Positions 1-8,039 of a stretch of 15,049 nt of DNA are shown piece after piece. How positions within the stretch are numbered: position 1 is the first letter of the stretch; every line of letters begins with the position of its first letter. The stretch lies in the NCBI GenBank assembly GCA_938017765.1, contig CALIJH010000062.1, forward strand, positions 1 to 15,049. The letters run 5' to 3'. This DNA is from an uncultured Leptotrichia sp. GTDB taxonomy: Bacteria > Fusobacteriota > Fusobacteriia > Fusobacteriales > Leptotrichiaceae. The position numbers and the translations under genes were made by a program. The notes beneath the pieces were generated by a model, which worked only from the letters and a program-made list of their open reading frames with translations, was not told the origin of the DNA and did no database searches.

Positions 1-18
1 TTTTTTCATATTTTGTAT

Positions 19-47
19 ATAATATCATATTATCCTTAATAATTCAA
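19..47 (-). promoter_or_regulatory. Candidate leftward promoter for a gene outside the window
   Basis: On the minus strand a TTGAAT box (42-47) and a TATTAT box (19-24) are separated by 17 bases, with a TG one base before the second box (extended -10). Transcription would start near 11-13 and run leftward out of the window, so it would serve a gene divergent from the NlpC/P60 gene. AT-rich DNA produces such matches by chance, which limits confidence. Confidence 0.4.
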
Positions 48-172
48 CATTTCCCTTTTTATTACATTCTGTTGTATCTACAATTATTTTTTTTAAATTT
101 AACTCTAATCATTTTCAAAGATTTATGTAGTAAAATAGTATCACCAAAGTTCTATGGTAGATTGGAGGTTAC

Positions 173-733
173 ATGAAAAGAATAGTAATACTGGCTGGTG
201 CTCTGTTGTTATCTGCATCGGTTTTTGCGAGTCCGAAAAACCCTTCAGATGAATTAACAAAAATCATCGGAAACTATTACAAGAACGATTCTATGTCTTT
301 GAATGTTAAAGACAATAGCAGTAAGTCAGGAAGAAGTTCTCACAGCGTTAAATCAGGCGTTAGAGACCAAATTATCGAATTTGCTTCTAATAAACTTGGT
401 TCACCTTATGTTTGGGGAGCTACCGGACCTAATAGTTTTGATTGTTCAGGTTTTGTCGGATATGTATTTAGAAAAGCAGCTGATTTAAACTTACCAAGAG
501 TTTCCAGTGAGCAGGCAACATTCAGACCAAAAATTTCATCAATGAATATGAAAAAAGGTGATTTGGTATTTTTTGAAACTACCGGAAAAGGTCGTATATC
601 ACATGTAGGTATATACATGGGTGGTAGACAGTTTATTCACGCTTCTTCCGGAAGTAGAAGAGTTACAATCTCAAGTTTGGATAGTGACTTTTATAGCAGA
701 ACTTTCAGATGGGCAATTAATCCATTCAGTTAG
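173..733 (+). CDS. Secreted NlpC/P60 family peptidoglycan hydrolase
   Basis: Predicted cysteine peptidase that cleaves peptide stems of peptidoglycan outside the cytoplasmic membrane. Residues 1-19 form a signal peptide (MKR start, hydrophobic core, V-F-A before the predicted cut). Residues 20-60 are a Ser/Lys/Asn-rich linker. The NlpC/P60 domain covers about 63-183, with the catalytic Cys91 in FDCSGF, His144 in SHVGIY and the third polar residue His156 in FIHASS, so the active site is intact. At 186 residues it is a minimal enzyme: no SH3, LysM or coiled-coil targeting domain is present, and no lipobox cysteine follows the signal peptide. The start is fixed by GGAGG at 164-168, four bases before the ATG. 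It is a single-gene unit, convergent with dnaN. The family assignment is firm; the exact bond cut (for instance gamma-D-Glu-diamino acid) cannot be read from the sequence. Confidence 0.93.
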   Translation: MKRIVILAGALLLSASVFASPKNPSDELTKIIGNYYKNDSMSLNVKDNSSKSGRSSHSVKSGVRDQIIEFASNKLGSPYVWGATGPNSFDCSGFVGYVFRKAADLNLPRVSSEQATFRPKISSMNMKKGDLVFFETTGKGRISHVGIYMGGRQFIHASSGSRRVTISSLDSDFYSRTFRWAINPFS

Positions 734-776
734 TTCTCATAATTAGGATAATTAAATTTTTAGAACACAATAAAAA

Positions 777-840
777 AACTTTGGATAGTAAAAAACTCGA
801 TAAATATTAGATACTTATTCGAGTTTTTTACTTTTTTATT
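777..840. terminator. Bidirectional rho-independent terminator between NlpC/P60 gene and dnaN
   Basis: A perfect 14-base inverted repeat pairs 787-800 with 819-832 across an 18-base loop. On the plus strand the right arm runs into TTTTTT (832-837); on the minus strand the hairpin is followed within about eight bases by a run of seven T (complement of 772-778). It sits between two convergent genes, so it can end both the NlpC/P60 transcript and the long leftward operon ending with dnaN. Confidence 0.85.
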
Positions 841-887
841 ATATTATTTCATATTACTTTCAAAATGTTATCTTCAAATTTTAAATT

Positions 888-2015
888 TTATCCTTCTCTT
901 AACGCCAGAGGCATTGTAAAATAAAGGGATTTATCGCTTTCTTCATCTTTTACGAGTACCGAACTTTTGGAGTTCATTAATTTAAGTTCCGTTACTTTTC
1001 CGTCCAGGATTGAAATATAGTCCACTAAGAATTTTACATTCAATGAGATTTTCAGATTTTCTCCTTCCTGTATCGTTGCCAACTCCTCTTTTATTTTGGC
1101 ATTTTCATTTATCCCTGTCAGTATCAGCTTATTATTCTCAAAATTGAAAATTCCGCCATTTTTTGCATCTTTATTATCTCTGACAAAGATAAGAGTTCTT
1201 TTTAAAACTGATAGGAAATCTTTTGTATTTAACAATACCTTTTTATCATGTTGTGCATTCTTCAATATTGATTTGTAATCAGGAAATTGTAATTCAATAA
1301 CTCTTGTGAGTATCTCTACATTGGAAAATTTAAAGAATACTTTTGTACCGTCGGATTTAAAAATTATATTTTCCTCATCTATAAGTCTCATTATTTTTAT
1401 CAATCCGTCTATCGTTTTCAAAGGTATACTTACACTTAATCCTTCTTTGTTTTTTTCATTTTCATCAAGTTCTTCCTCAATATATGTCAATCTATATGTA
1501 TCAGAAGAGACAAGTTTTAATTTATTTTCTTCAATTTCAAATCTTATACAGTTGACTGCCAAATTTTCAGGGTCTGTCGAAGCGGATATTTTTACATTTT
1601 CTATATAACTTAATAATTTATTTTTATTAAATGTATATTCTACTCCTAATTCTATTTTTGTCTGAGCAGGAAAATTTTCCGCATCGTATAATGAAAATTC
1701 AGTATTTGTACTGTCAGTTTTTATAACCAATTTCCCTTGTTCTTCTATTAATTCTATTTTTTCATCTAAAATTTGTTTTAAAAATTCTTCTATTAATTTA
1801 TGCTTTATTACAATTTTTCCTTCCGAAGTAATTTCTCCTGAAATTTCAGTATTTATGGATAACTCCAAATCAGTCCCTTTTAAAATAATTTTGTTTTCCA
1901 CTGCTTCTATATATATTCCTGAAAGAACTTCCCTTATTTTATTTTCAGTTACTGCATTCTCGACTACCTGTATGGCTCTTAAAAGCTCTTTCCTGTCAAC
2001 TTTAACATTTAACAT
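888..2015 (-). CDS. dnaN: DNA polymerase III subunit beta (sliding clamp)
   Basis: The beta clamp dimer encircles DNA and tethers polymerase III and other clamp-binding proteins. The 375-residue length matches the family (about 365-380), giving three repeated clamp domains at about 1-120, 125-245 and 250-370. Visible landmarks are the first-domain TDLELSI segment (48-54), the SDTYRL motif (171-176), FPDYKSIL (244-251) and the C-terminal YFTMPLAL (365-372). The usual C-terminal end reads close to MPMRL; here it is MPLALREG, which touches the peptide-binding cleft region. The ATG at 2013-2015 has GGAG at 2022-2025. It is the last gene of the leftward operon, 25 bases after the sigma factor gene, and is followed by the terminator at 777-840. 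Neither dnaA nor recF is adjacent, unlike the classical arrangement near oriC; a second clamp gene elsewhere cannot be excluded. Confidence 0.93.
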   Translation of the reverse strand: MLNVKVDRKELLRAIQVVENAVTENKIREVLSGIYIEAVENKIILKGTDLELSINTEISGEITSEGKIVIKHKLIEEFLKQILDEKIELIEEQGKLVIKTDSTNTEFSLYDAENFPAQTKIELGVEYTFNKNKLLSYIENVKISASTDPENLAVNCIRFEIEENKLKLVSSDTYRLTYIEEELDENEKNKEGLSVSIPLKTIDGLIKIMRLIDEENIIFKSDGTKVFFKFSNVEILTRVIELQFPDYKSILKNAQHDKKVLLNTKDFLSVLKRTLIFVRDNKDAKNGGIFNFENNKLILTGINENAKIKEELATIQEGENLKISLNVKFLVDYISILDGKVTELKLMNSKSSVLVKDEESDKSLYFTMPLALREG

Positions 2016-2040
2016 TTTTTTCTCCTATTCTATTATATTC

Positions 2041-2862
2041 TTAAAATATTTCCTTATATTCTTTAAAATGATTCTTAAGTTTTGTTATGGCTTTTTTTTC
2101 AATCTGTCTTACTCTTTCTCTTGTAATGTTCAATGCTGCTCCTATTTCTTTTAATGTATGGATTTTATTGTTATAGAGACCGTATCTCATTTCAAGGATT
2201 TCTCTTTCTCTGTCAGTCAGGATATTTTCAAGTAATTCTCTCATTTCAGTCAGCTGATCTTCTTTTATTATTTTTTCCTCTACATCATCAGTATTCCCAA
2301 CAATATCTTCAAGATATATATTATCTCCTATCGTTTCGTTCAGAGATATTACATCCTGAAATTCATTTAAAAGAAGTATTACTTTACTTTCTTTTAAATC
2401 CACCTTTTTGGCGATATAATCAGTAGGAGGGGATTCTCCGTACTTTGCGGCATATTCCATTATAACCCTGTTTACTTTGGATAACTGTTCGTATTTATAG
2501 GACGGTATTCTTATATCTCTTCCGGTATTTATAATCGCCTTTTTTATGGACTGTTTTATCCACCAGACTGCATAAGTGCTGAAACGGTGTCCTTTTTCAT
2601 AATCAAATTTATTTATCGCCTTGATTAGTCCGATATTTCCTTCACTTATCAAATCAATAAGAGGCAACCCATTGCCAAGAGACTTTTTTGCGGTACTTAT
2701 GACAAGTCTTAAATTTGATAATATTAGCAGTTGTCTTGCCTGTTCGTCATTTTCCTCTCTAATCTTTCTTAAAAGTTCATATTCTTCTTCTTTAGACAAC
2801 AAGTTAAATTTCTGAATATCACTTAAGTATAAAGAAATTAAATTTAAATTGTTTTCTTCCAT
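2041..2862 (-). CDS. Sigma-70 family RNA polymerase sigma factor, short (group 2-like)
   Basis: Directs RNA polymerase to promoters. From the GTA-preceding upstream ATG at 2866-2868 the frame gives 275 residues, but GGAG (2869-2872) directly abuts that ATG, whereas the in-frame ATG at 2860-2862 lies six bases from it, so a 273-residue protein starting MEENN is preferred. In the 275-residue numbering: region 1.2 at about 10-40, region 2 at about 45-118 including FSTYAVWWIKQSI (96-108), region 3 at about 120-200, and region 4 at about 212-266 with TLKEIGAALNITRERVRQIE as the helix-turn-helix (238-257). Regions 2.4 and 4.2 closely resemble those of housekeeping RpoD/SigA. Region 1.1 and the non-conserved insert are absent, and the protein is about 100 residues shorter than a primary sigma factor, so a group 2 (RpoS/SigB-of-actinobacteria-like) role is favoured. 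It lies between gpsA and dnaN in the operon. The identity of the regulon is unknown. Confidence 0.9.
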   Translation of the reverse strand: MEENNLNLISLYLSDIQKFNLLSKEEEYELLRKIREENDEQARQLLILSNLRLVISTAKKSLGNGLPLIDLISEGNIGLIKAINKFDYEKGHRFSTYAVWWIKQSIKKAIINTGRDIRIPSYKYEQLSKVNRVIMEYAAKYGESPPTDYIAKKVDLKESKVILLLNEFQDVISLNETIGDNIYLEDIVGNTDDVEEKIIKEDQLTEMRELLENILTDREREILEMRYGLYNNKIHTLKEIGAALNITRERVRQIEKKAITKLKNHFKEYKEIF

Positions 2863-2888
2863 TACCATCTCCGTTAGTATTCTCTAAT

Positions 2889-2917
2889 GTTATAATAGCG
2901 TAATTAAATAAATTCAG
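2889..2917 (-). promoter_or_regulatory. Candidate promoter before the sigma factor gene
   Basis: On the minus strand CTGAAT (2912-2917, overlapping the end of gpsA) and TATAAC (2889-2894) are 17 bases apart, placing a start about 20 bases before the sigma gene. The -10 matches five of six consensus bases, the -35 only three, so this is a weak call. It would allow sigma factor-dnaN expression independent of the upstream lipid genes. Confidence 0.3.
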
Positions 2918-3923
2918 ATCTGAGATCTCTGCTCATAAAAGTCGAAGCCAGTTCAGTAACAGGTTTTCCCTGATAGATTACTTCATAAAGTGCCGTAAAA
3001 ATAGGAGATTTTATATTTTTTTCTTTTATTATCGAATAAATCGCTTTTATAGTTGCTGCTCCCTCTGAAACCATTTTCATATTTGACACTATATCTTCTA
3101 TCTTTTTACCTTTACCCAACTCTTCACCTACAAATCTGTTTCTACTATGTTTACTTGTACAAGTAACAATAATATCACCAAGTCCCGAAAGACCCATAAA
3201 TGTTTTGGAATCCACATTATAATATTTCCCAAATTCGAGTATCTCGTTTAATCCTCTTGTTATAAGAGCTGCTTTGCTGTTATCGCCGTATCCCATACCG
3301 TCCGCTATTCCCGCTGCAATAGCAAGACAGTTTTTTAATGCTCCTCCAAGTTCGGCTCCTGTTAAATCTGTTCCTGTATATACTCTAAAATATGATGAAC
3401 TGAAAACATTTTGTACTTCTATCGCAGCTCGCTCATCTTTTGATACTGATAATATTGCCGAAGGCAATTTTCTTGATACTTCTTCAGCATGAGTCGGTCC
3501 TGCGAGTAATACGTAACTATAATCTTTACCTTTCAGCTCTTCATCTACAACTTCCGATATTCTTTTATTAGTTGAAACTTCGATTCCTTTTGCTACATTC
3601 ACTATTATTATATTATAATTCAGACAATTTTTCAATCTTTTTAAAATCGGTCTTAAAAATTGTGTAGGAGTGGCTAATAAAAGAATGTCTATCTTTCCAA
3701 ATTCTGTTTCATTTGATAAAATTTCACAATAATCGTCAATTAAAATCAATTCCTCAGGTAATTTTATTCCGGGAAGATACACAGCGTTTTCATGAGTTTC
3801 TCTCATGGTTGTTCTTATTTCTTCACTATGTTCCCATAAATATACTTTATTTTTGTTTTCAACGAGAAGTTTGGAAAGACATGTTCCCCAACTTCCTCCT
3901 CCTATTACCAATATATTTTTCAT
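2904..3923 (-). CDS. gpsA: Glycerol-3-phosphate dehydrogenase [NAD(P)+]
   Basis: Cytoplasmic enzyme that reduces dihydroxyacetone phosphate to sn-glycerol-3-phosphate, the backbone for phospholipids. The 339 residues match the family length. The N-terminal Rossmann fold carries GGGSWGT (8-14); further family blocks are the AGPTHAEE motif (141-148), GALKN with the catalytic Lys197 (194-198), GLSGLGD (244-250) followed by VTCTS, and SRNRFVG (260-266). GGTGG lies a few bases before the ATG. It follows plsY by 28 bases, and PlsY consumes its product, so the pair forms a functional unit for lysophosphatidate formation. Nothing in the sequence suggests loss of function. Confidence 0.96.
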   Translation of the reverse strand: MKNILVIGGGSWGTCLSKLLVENKNKVYLWEHSEEIRTTMRETHENAVYLPGIKLPEELILIDDYCEILSNETEFGKIDILLLATPTQFLRPILKRLKNCLNYNIIIVNVAKGIEVSTNKRISEVVDEELKGKDYSYVLLAGPTHAEEVSRKLPSAILSVSKDERAAIEVQNVFSSSYFRVYTGTDLTGAELGGALKNCLAIAAGIADGMGYGDNSKAALITRGLNEILEFGKYYNVDSKTFMGLSGLGDIIVTCTSKHSRNRFVGEELGKGKKIEDIVSNMKMVSEGAATIKAIYSIIKEKNIKSPIFTALYEVIYQGKPVTELASTFMSRDLRSEFI

Positions 3924-3951
3924 AATCCACCAACTTTCTTTAAAAATATAT

Positions 3952-4572
3952 TTATTTTTTCTTCATGGTAAATTTCGTTTCCGTACCGTTTTTGAGTCTT
4001 TCTATATTACTTTTATGCTTTAGTATTATTAGTGCAGCTATTATTATCCCAAAAATTGTAAGTGGTATGTTCTTATATAATACAAATATCAATATCGGTA
4101 ACGAAGCAGCGGCTATTATCGAAGAAAGAGATACATATTTTGAAATTCCGAATACTGTGAAAAATACGATTGCTGCAAATAATATTGCAATCGGTACAAG
4201 GACTGTAAATACACCCACCGTCGTTGCAACAGCTTTTCCTCCCCTGAATTTCATAAATATTGAAAAACTGTGTCCTATAATTGCAAATATTCCTATAAAT
4301 ATAGCATCTGACCCGATAATACCTGTAATCTGTTCAATTAGATTTGCATTTGTCAGTATTGCCAAAGCAGTCGGTAATGCACCTTTTCCTATATCCAGTA
4401 TCAACGTAAGTATTCCCAGTTTTGTACCTAAAACTCTTGCGGCATTTGTTGAACCTGTATTTTTACTTCCATGCTCCCTTATATCTATCCCCTTAAATAC
4501 TTTCCCTATCCATAAAGCATTGGGGATACTCCCTAAAAAATAAGCAGTTACAGCTAATATAACCGTATTCAT
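3952..4572 (-). CDS. plsY: Acyl-phosphate:glycerol-3-phosphate acyltransferase PlsY
   Basis: Integral membrane enzyme that transfers an acyl chain from acyl-phosphate to glycerol-3-phosphate, giving lysophosphatidic acid, the first membrane step of phospholipid synthesis. The 206 residues match the family, with hydrophobic spans at about 3-22, 52-72, 85-105, 115-145 and 150-185. The conserved loops are GSIPNALWIGK (14-24), GSKNTGSTNAARVLG (35-49) and GHSFSIFMKFRGGKAVAT (100-117), the last being the glycerol-3-phosphate/acyl-phosphate binding block. Its ATG lies only three bases after the stop of the MATE gene, indicating translational coupling, and gpsA follows. PlsX, which makes the acyl-phosphate donor, is not in the window. 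Confidence 0.95.
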   Translation of the reverse strand: MNTVILAVTAYFLGSIPNALWIGKVFKGIDIREHGSKNTGSTNAARVLGTKLGILTLILDIGKGALPTALAILTNANLIEQITGIIGSDAIFIGIFAIIGHSFSIFMKFRGGKAVATTVGVFTVLVPIAILFAAIVFFTVFGISKYVSLSSIIAAASLPILIFVLYKNIPLTIFGIIIAALIILKHKSNIERLKNGTETKFTMKKK

Positions 4573-4575
4573 TTT

Positions 4576-6015
4576 TTAATCATCCTTTCCGATAATCGTC
4601 CCGTTGTTTCTGTTATTTATTTCTTTTTCTTTTATTTTTAGTTTTTTAAGTTCTCTAAATAAGAATATTATCAAAACTAAGGCAAACATCAGGTCGGTAA
4701 AAGGCTGGGCATACCATACCCCATTTAGCTGCCATATATGTGAAAAAATTATAACTACTATTAAAAATATTACAACTTGTCTCAATAAATTTAATATGAC
4801 CGAATATCTCGGTCTACCTGTAGCCTGAAAATAATTAGGCAGTATTATTCCTAAAGAAGCAGGAATTATAAGGGAAAAATAAATTCTCAGAGCTTTTATT
4901 CCTTCTTTCAGTCCTTCACTTGTACTCTTTTCATTAAAAAAAAGTATAAGATTTTTTGGAAACAACATTACTGTAATCCAAAACATAAAAGACAGGAAAA
5001 TTCCTGAAAAAACAGCAGTTAAAAGTGATTTTCTTACTCTTCTGTAGTCTTCTGCTCCATAATTAAACCCTATTATAGGTTGTATCGCCTGTGCTGCTGA
5101 ATATACTGTCATTGTCATCAAAGGAAGATATGAATTTATAATCGTCATAACTGCAACTCCGTATGTTCCTCCATTTGTTTCAACTATTTTATTTGTTATA
5201 AGTCCTACTCCCGAACTTGCCAGCTGGAGCATAAATGGAGATAGTCCTATTACAATTATATCTCTCACTATATCAATGGATAATTTTAAATTTCTAAATC
5301 TTAATCTTATGGAACTCGTATCTTCAAGTTTATATCCAAAAAGATTTATTTTAAAAGGCAGTTTTCCGACCGTTAAAAAATACATTACAAATATAGCGGA
5401 AAGTACATTACCTATCAAAGTAGCATAAGCCGTCCCCTCTATTCCCGTCTTCATTATCATTACTGCAACATAATCAAGAATAATATTCGTAACAGCTCCC
5501 AATATCATTGAAAACATAGCTATTCTCGGTGTTCCTGCCGCATTCAATATATTTGTAAGCCCGTAAGAAAAAAACAGAGGAAATATTGCATATAATATTA
5601 TTTCCAGATAAGTTCGTGCATAAGGCAGTGTTTCACTGTTTGCCCCTGAATATATCAGTATATTATCGAGATTTATTTTCAGTATGACAAAAAGAGTAAG
5701 TCCCAACACTGCAAAAACAGTTATTGCATTACCTAATATTTTTTCAGCCTCATCTTCATTTCCTCGCCCTAACCTTATGGAAATGATTGTTCCTGCTCCT
5801 ACTCCTATAAGCATTGAAAAAGCTATAAGAATCATAACTATGTAAAAGGAAACCCCTGCTCCTGCCAAAGCTTTTTCGCTTATTTTCCCGACAAAAAATC
5901 TGTCTACAATGTTATAAAGTACAACTACTATCGAACCTATAAATGTGGGTATAAAATATTTTATAAACAATCCGAAAATCGAACTGTTTAATAATTCTTC
6001 CCGTTTTTTTTCCAT
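4576..6015 (-). CDS. MATE family transporter (MepA-like)
   Basis: Polytopic membrane antiporter of 479 residues with about 12 hydrophobic helices in two related halves, the usual MATE length and architecture. N-terminal features are PTFIGSIVVVLYNIVDRFFVG (about 23-43), which carries the Asn/Asp pattern of helix 1 in MepA-type members, and GVGAGTIISIRLGRGNEDEA (71-90). The second half has the matching IIGFNYGAEDYRRVRKS block. A longer hydrophilic linker between the halves (SIRLRFRNLKLSID) and a Lys/Asn-rich C-terminal tail are cytoplasmic. Known relatives expel cationic drugs using Na+ or H+ gradients. It sits 22 bases after lpxB and three bases before plsY inside an envelope-lipid operon, so an export or flipping role tied to the envelope is possible, but that is only inferred from position. 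Confidence 0.9.
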   Translation of the reverse strand: MEKKREELLNSSIFGLFIKYFIPTFIGSIVVVLYNIVDRFFVGKISEKALAGAGVSFYIVMILIAFSMLIGVGAGTIISIRLGRGNEDEAEKILGNAITVFAVLGLTLFVILKINLDNILIYSGANSETLPYARTYLEIILYAIFPLFFSYGLTNILNAAGTPRIAMFSMILGAVTNIILDYVAVMIMKTGIEGTAYATLIGNVLSAIFVMYFLTVGKLPFKINLFGYKLEDTSSIRLRFRNLKLSIDIVRDIIVIGLSPFMLQLASSGVGLITNKIVETNGGTYGVAVMTIINSYLPLMTMTVYSAAQAIQPIIGFNYGAEDYRRVRKSLLTAVFSGIFLSFMFWITVMLFPKNLILFFNEKSTSEGLKEGIKALRIYFSLIIPASLGIILPNYFQATGRPRYSVILNLLRQVVIFLIVVIIFSHIWQLNGVWYAQPFTDLMFALVLIIFLFRELKKLKIKEKEINNRNNGTIIGKDD

Positions 6016-6037
6016 ATATTATTTTCCTTTTTCAGTT

Positions 6038-7180
6038 TTAGTTTTTTATGCCGTTTTGACCATTAATCTTTTCTATCATATAATCAGCAATTTTACTTAA
6101 AACTCCTTTTTCTCCAAGCTTTTCCCTTTCTTTCTTCAACTCACTTACTATATCTTCTTTCTTATTTTCTATTATTTCGCACTGTTTCATTAAATTTTTA
6201 ATATTAAAATCTTCCTGTAGCAGTTCAGGAAATATTTCCCTGTCGGCATTCAAATTTGTCAGCGTAACAAATTTTACTTTTACTATCTTTCTTGCAATAA
6301 ATGCATTTATCGCCGAAGCCTTATAGACTGTTATTACAGGAAGCCCTGTCAGCGACAATTCAAAAGTAACAGTTCCGGATGTGGCAATAGCATATTTGCA
6401 ATCATTTCTTAAATTCTGTATTGTATCAAGAGTAATTTCAAGATTATCTATTTCGTTTAAATCTATGTCATATTTTTTACTTATATTTTCTGCATATTCT
6501 AAATGAGATTTATCAGGAAATTTCATTATAAATTTTTCATTTCTCATTTCTCTGCTTTTAACTAATTCTATTACTATGGGTATGTATTTTTCTATTTCCT
6601 GTTTTCTGCTTCCCGGTAATAACATTATTTTATTTCCCAATTTTTCGGAAAACTCATATTTATCAACTAAAGGATTGCCAAAATATTTTACATATAGCCC
6701 TGATTTTTTTTCAATTTTATGAAAATATTCCTTTTCAAAAGGAAAAATGACTATCACATCATCAAATTCTTTAATAGTCTTTATCCTATTTTTCCCCCAT
6801 GCCCATATTTTGGGTGGAATGTAATATATTGTTTTTATAGAAGGAATATTTTTTTTCAGCAATTTAAAAAATCTTAGATTAAATCCTCCAAAATCCACAA
6901 ATATGACAGTTTCTATATTATTATCTTTTATATATTTCAGATATTCCTCAGCTTTCTGTTTAAAATATCCGTATTTTTTTAATGCTTCGATAAAACCCAT
7001 TATATCATTATCTTTTATATGTGTTATTTTATTTGCACCTGCATTTATTGACTTATCTCCTATAACTCCGTAAAATGATATATTTGGGTCTTTTTTCCTT
7101 ATTTCCTCTATAATATATGATAAATGAAGGTCTCCCGACATTTCTCCCGAAGAAACAAATACTTTCTTTTTATTTTCCAT
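6038..7180 (-). CDS. lpxB: Lipid-A-disaccharide synthase
   Basis: Peripheral membrane GT19 glycosyltransferase that joins 2,3-diacylglucosamine-1-phosphate (lipid X) to UDP-2,3-diacylglucosamine, forming the lipid A disaccharide 1-phosphate. The 380 residues match the family. Recognisable blocks are SSGEMSGDLH (10-19; most homologues have GEASGD), VDFGGFN (95-101) with the conserved Asp96, IPPKIWAWGKNR (121-132), FGNPLVD (167-173) and LLPGSRKQEI (187-196) in the UDP-sugar binding half. The C-terminal part includes the SGTVTFELSLTGLP segment typical of the family. It follows lpxI by 49 bases; its substrates are the product and the substrate of LpxI, so the adjacency makes metabolic sense. Confidence 0.95.
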   Translation of the reverse strand: MENKKKVFVSSGEMSGDLHLSYIIEEIRKKDPNISFYGVIGDKSINAGANKITHIKDNDIMGFIEALKKYGYFKQKAEEYLKYIKDNNIETVIFVDFGGFNLRFFKLLKKNIPSIKTIYYIPPKIWAWGKNRIKTIKEFDDVIVIFPFEKEYFHKIEKKSGLYVKYFGNPLVDKYEFSEKLGNKIMLLPGSRKQEIEKYIPIVIELVKSREMRNEKFIMKFPDKSHLEYAENISKKYDIDLNEIDNLEITLDTIQNLRNDCKYAIATSGTVTFELSLTGLPVITVYKASAINAFIARKIVKVKFVTLTNLNADREIFPELLQEDFNIKNLMKQCEIIENKKEDIVSELKKEREKLGEKGVLSKIADYMIEKINGQNGIKN

Positions 7181-7229
7181 TTACTTTTCCCTTTGTTTTT
7201 CAATTAATTTTTTTATTAAAAAATTCTTA

Positions 7230-8039
7230 CTAATCTTTTATGCTAATTCCCTTAATAAAAATCTTATTTTTATTTGCATAATTTATAACTTCGTTTTGGT
7301 CTATAAAAAGCATTTTCTCTGCTTCAACTATTATTCCTCTTGCTTTTATCTCAACGACTTTTTTTAGAGTTTCAAGACCTATAGTAGGAATATCTATTCT
7401 ATAATCCTGATTTTTCCTTGCCATTTTGACAACGATACAGTCTTTTCCTGCAAGCTCTCCCCCTCTTAATATCGCCTTGTCGGTTCCTTCTAACCCCTCA
7501 AGTGCAATAACTGCCTCATTTTTTACAACAACAGTCTGTCCCGCATCAATATCGGTAAGCATTCTCGCAGCTTCTATTCCTATCTTTATAGTTTTTTCCT
7601 CATTTTCTGACGGAAAAATTTTAGTATAAACCGTAGGCTTTACCATATAATCTTCCAAAAGATAATTTTGAGGTAAAACAGTCAATCCTTCACCCTCTAT
7701 ATAATTTATAATTGCTTTCAATATATTCTTGTCTTTTTTATTTCTTGCAGAAAGTAGAATTTTTGTAGCAGTAAAATCAAATTTCAGATTTGAAAAAATA
7801 AGGTCTTTTTCAACTTTTCCAAGCATAACAAGACGGGAAATGTTATTTTTCTTGAAATAAGAAATTATCTTTCCCGGTTGTGCTATACTATATTTTGCCG
7901 AATTAACATGTTTTTTTACTGATTCTTCAACACTGTCAAATAAATAGACGGAAAACAATTCTATTCCATTTTTTTCACACTGTTTTAGAAACATTTCAGG
8001 TAATTTACCGTTTCCTGCTATAAGTCCAATTCTATCCAT
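7230..8039 (-). CDS. lpxI: UDP-2,3-diacylglucosamine diphosphatase LpxI
   Basis: Hydrolyses UDP-2,3-diacylglucosamine to lipid X and UMP, the fourth step of lipid A synthesis; it is the LpxI type (former DUF1009), unrelated in fold to LpxH. The 269 residues match the family. The N-terminal domain begins with LIAGNGKLPE (6-15). The C-terminal catalytic domain carries EGLEGTD (181-187), LRGGELAG (191-198) and RKNQDYRIDIPTIGLET (208-224), in which the conserved Asp residues 212 and 216 lie where the family's catalytic Asp is expected. Its ATG directly follows the lpxA stop codon with no base between, so the two are translationally coupled. No LpxH or LpxG homologue is present in the window. Confidence 0.94.
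   Translation of the reverse strand: MDRIGLIAGNGKLPEMFLKQCEKNGIELFSVYLFDSVEESVKKHVNSAKYSIAQPGKIISYFKKNNISRLVMLGKVEKDLIFSNLKFDFTATKILLSARNKKDKNILKAIINYIEGEGLTVLPQNYLLEDYMVKPTVYTKIFPSENEEKTIKIGIEAARMLTDIDAGQTVVVKNEAVIALEGLEGTDKAILRGGELAGKDCIVVKMARKNQDYRIDIPTIGLETLKKVVEIKARGIIVEAEKMLFIDQNEVINYANKNKIFIKGISIKD

Noticed and set aside
100..145. Promoter for the NlpC/P60 gene around TAAAAT/TAGTAT at 131-141
   Set aside because: The candidate -10 boxes have no -35 partner better than three of six at 16-18 bases, so no specific promoter is claimed although one must exist nearby.
1306..1608. Ser/Phe-rich plus-strand frames opposite dnaN and the sigma factor gene
   Set aside because: Low-complexity Ser/Phe/Ile translations are typical of the antisense of Glu/Lys-rich coding sequence, and no ribosome site supports them.
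3965..4543. A 192-codon open frame on the plus strand opposite plsY
   Set aside because: It is exactly antisense to a gene with all PlsY motifs; the product is an Ile/Asn/Pro-rich mirror of membrane helices with no recognisable motif, and AT-rich antisense frames of this size arise easily.
7181..7229. Terminator between lpxI and lpxB (AATTTTTT/AAAAAATT repeat)
   Set aside because: The repeat is only A and T with a four-base loop and no following T-run on the transcribed strand, and it lies inside a continuous pathway operon.
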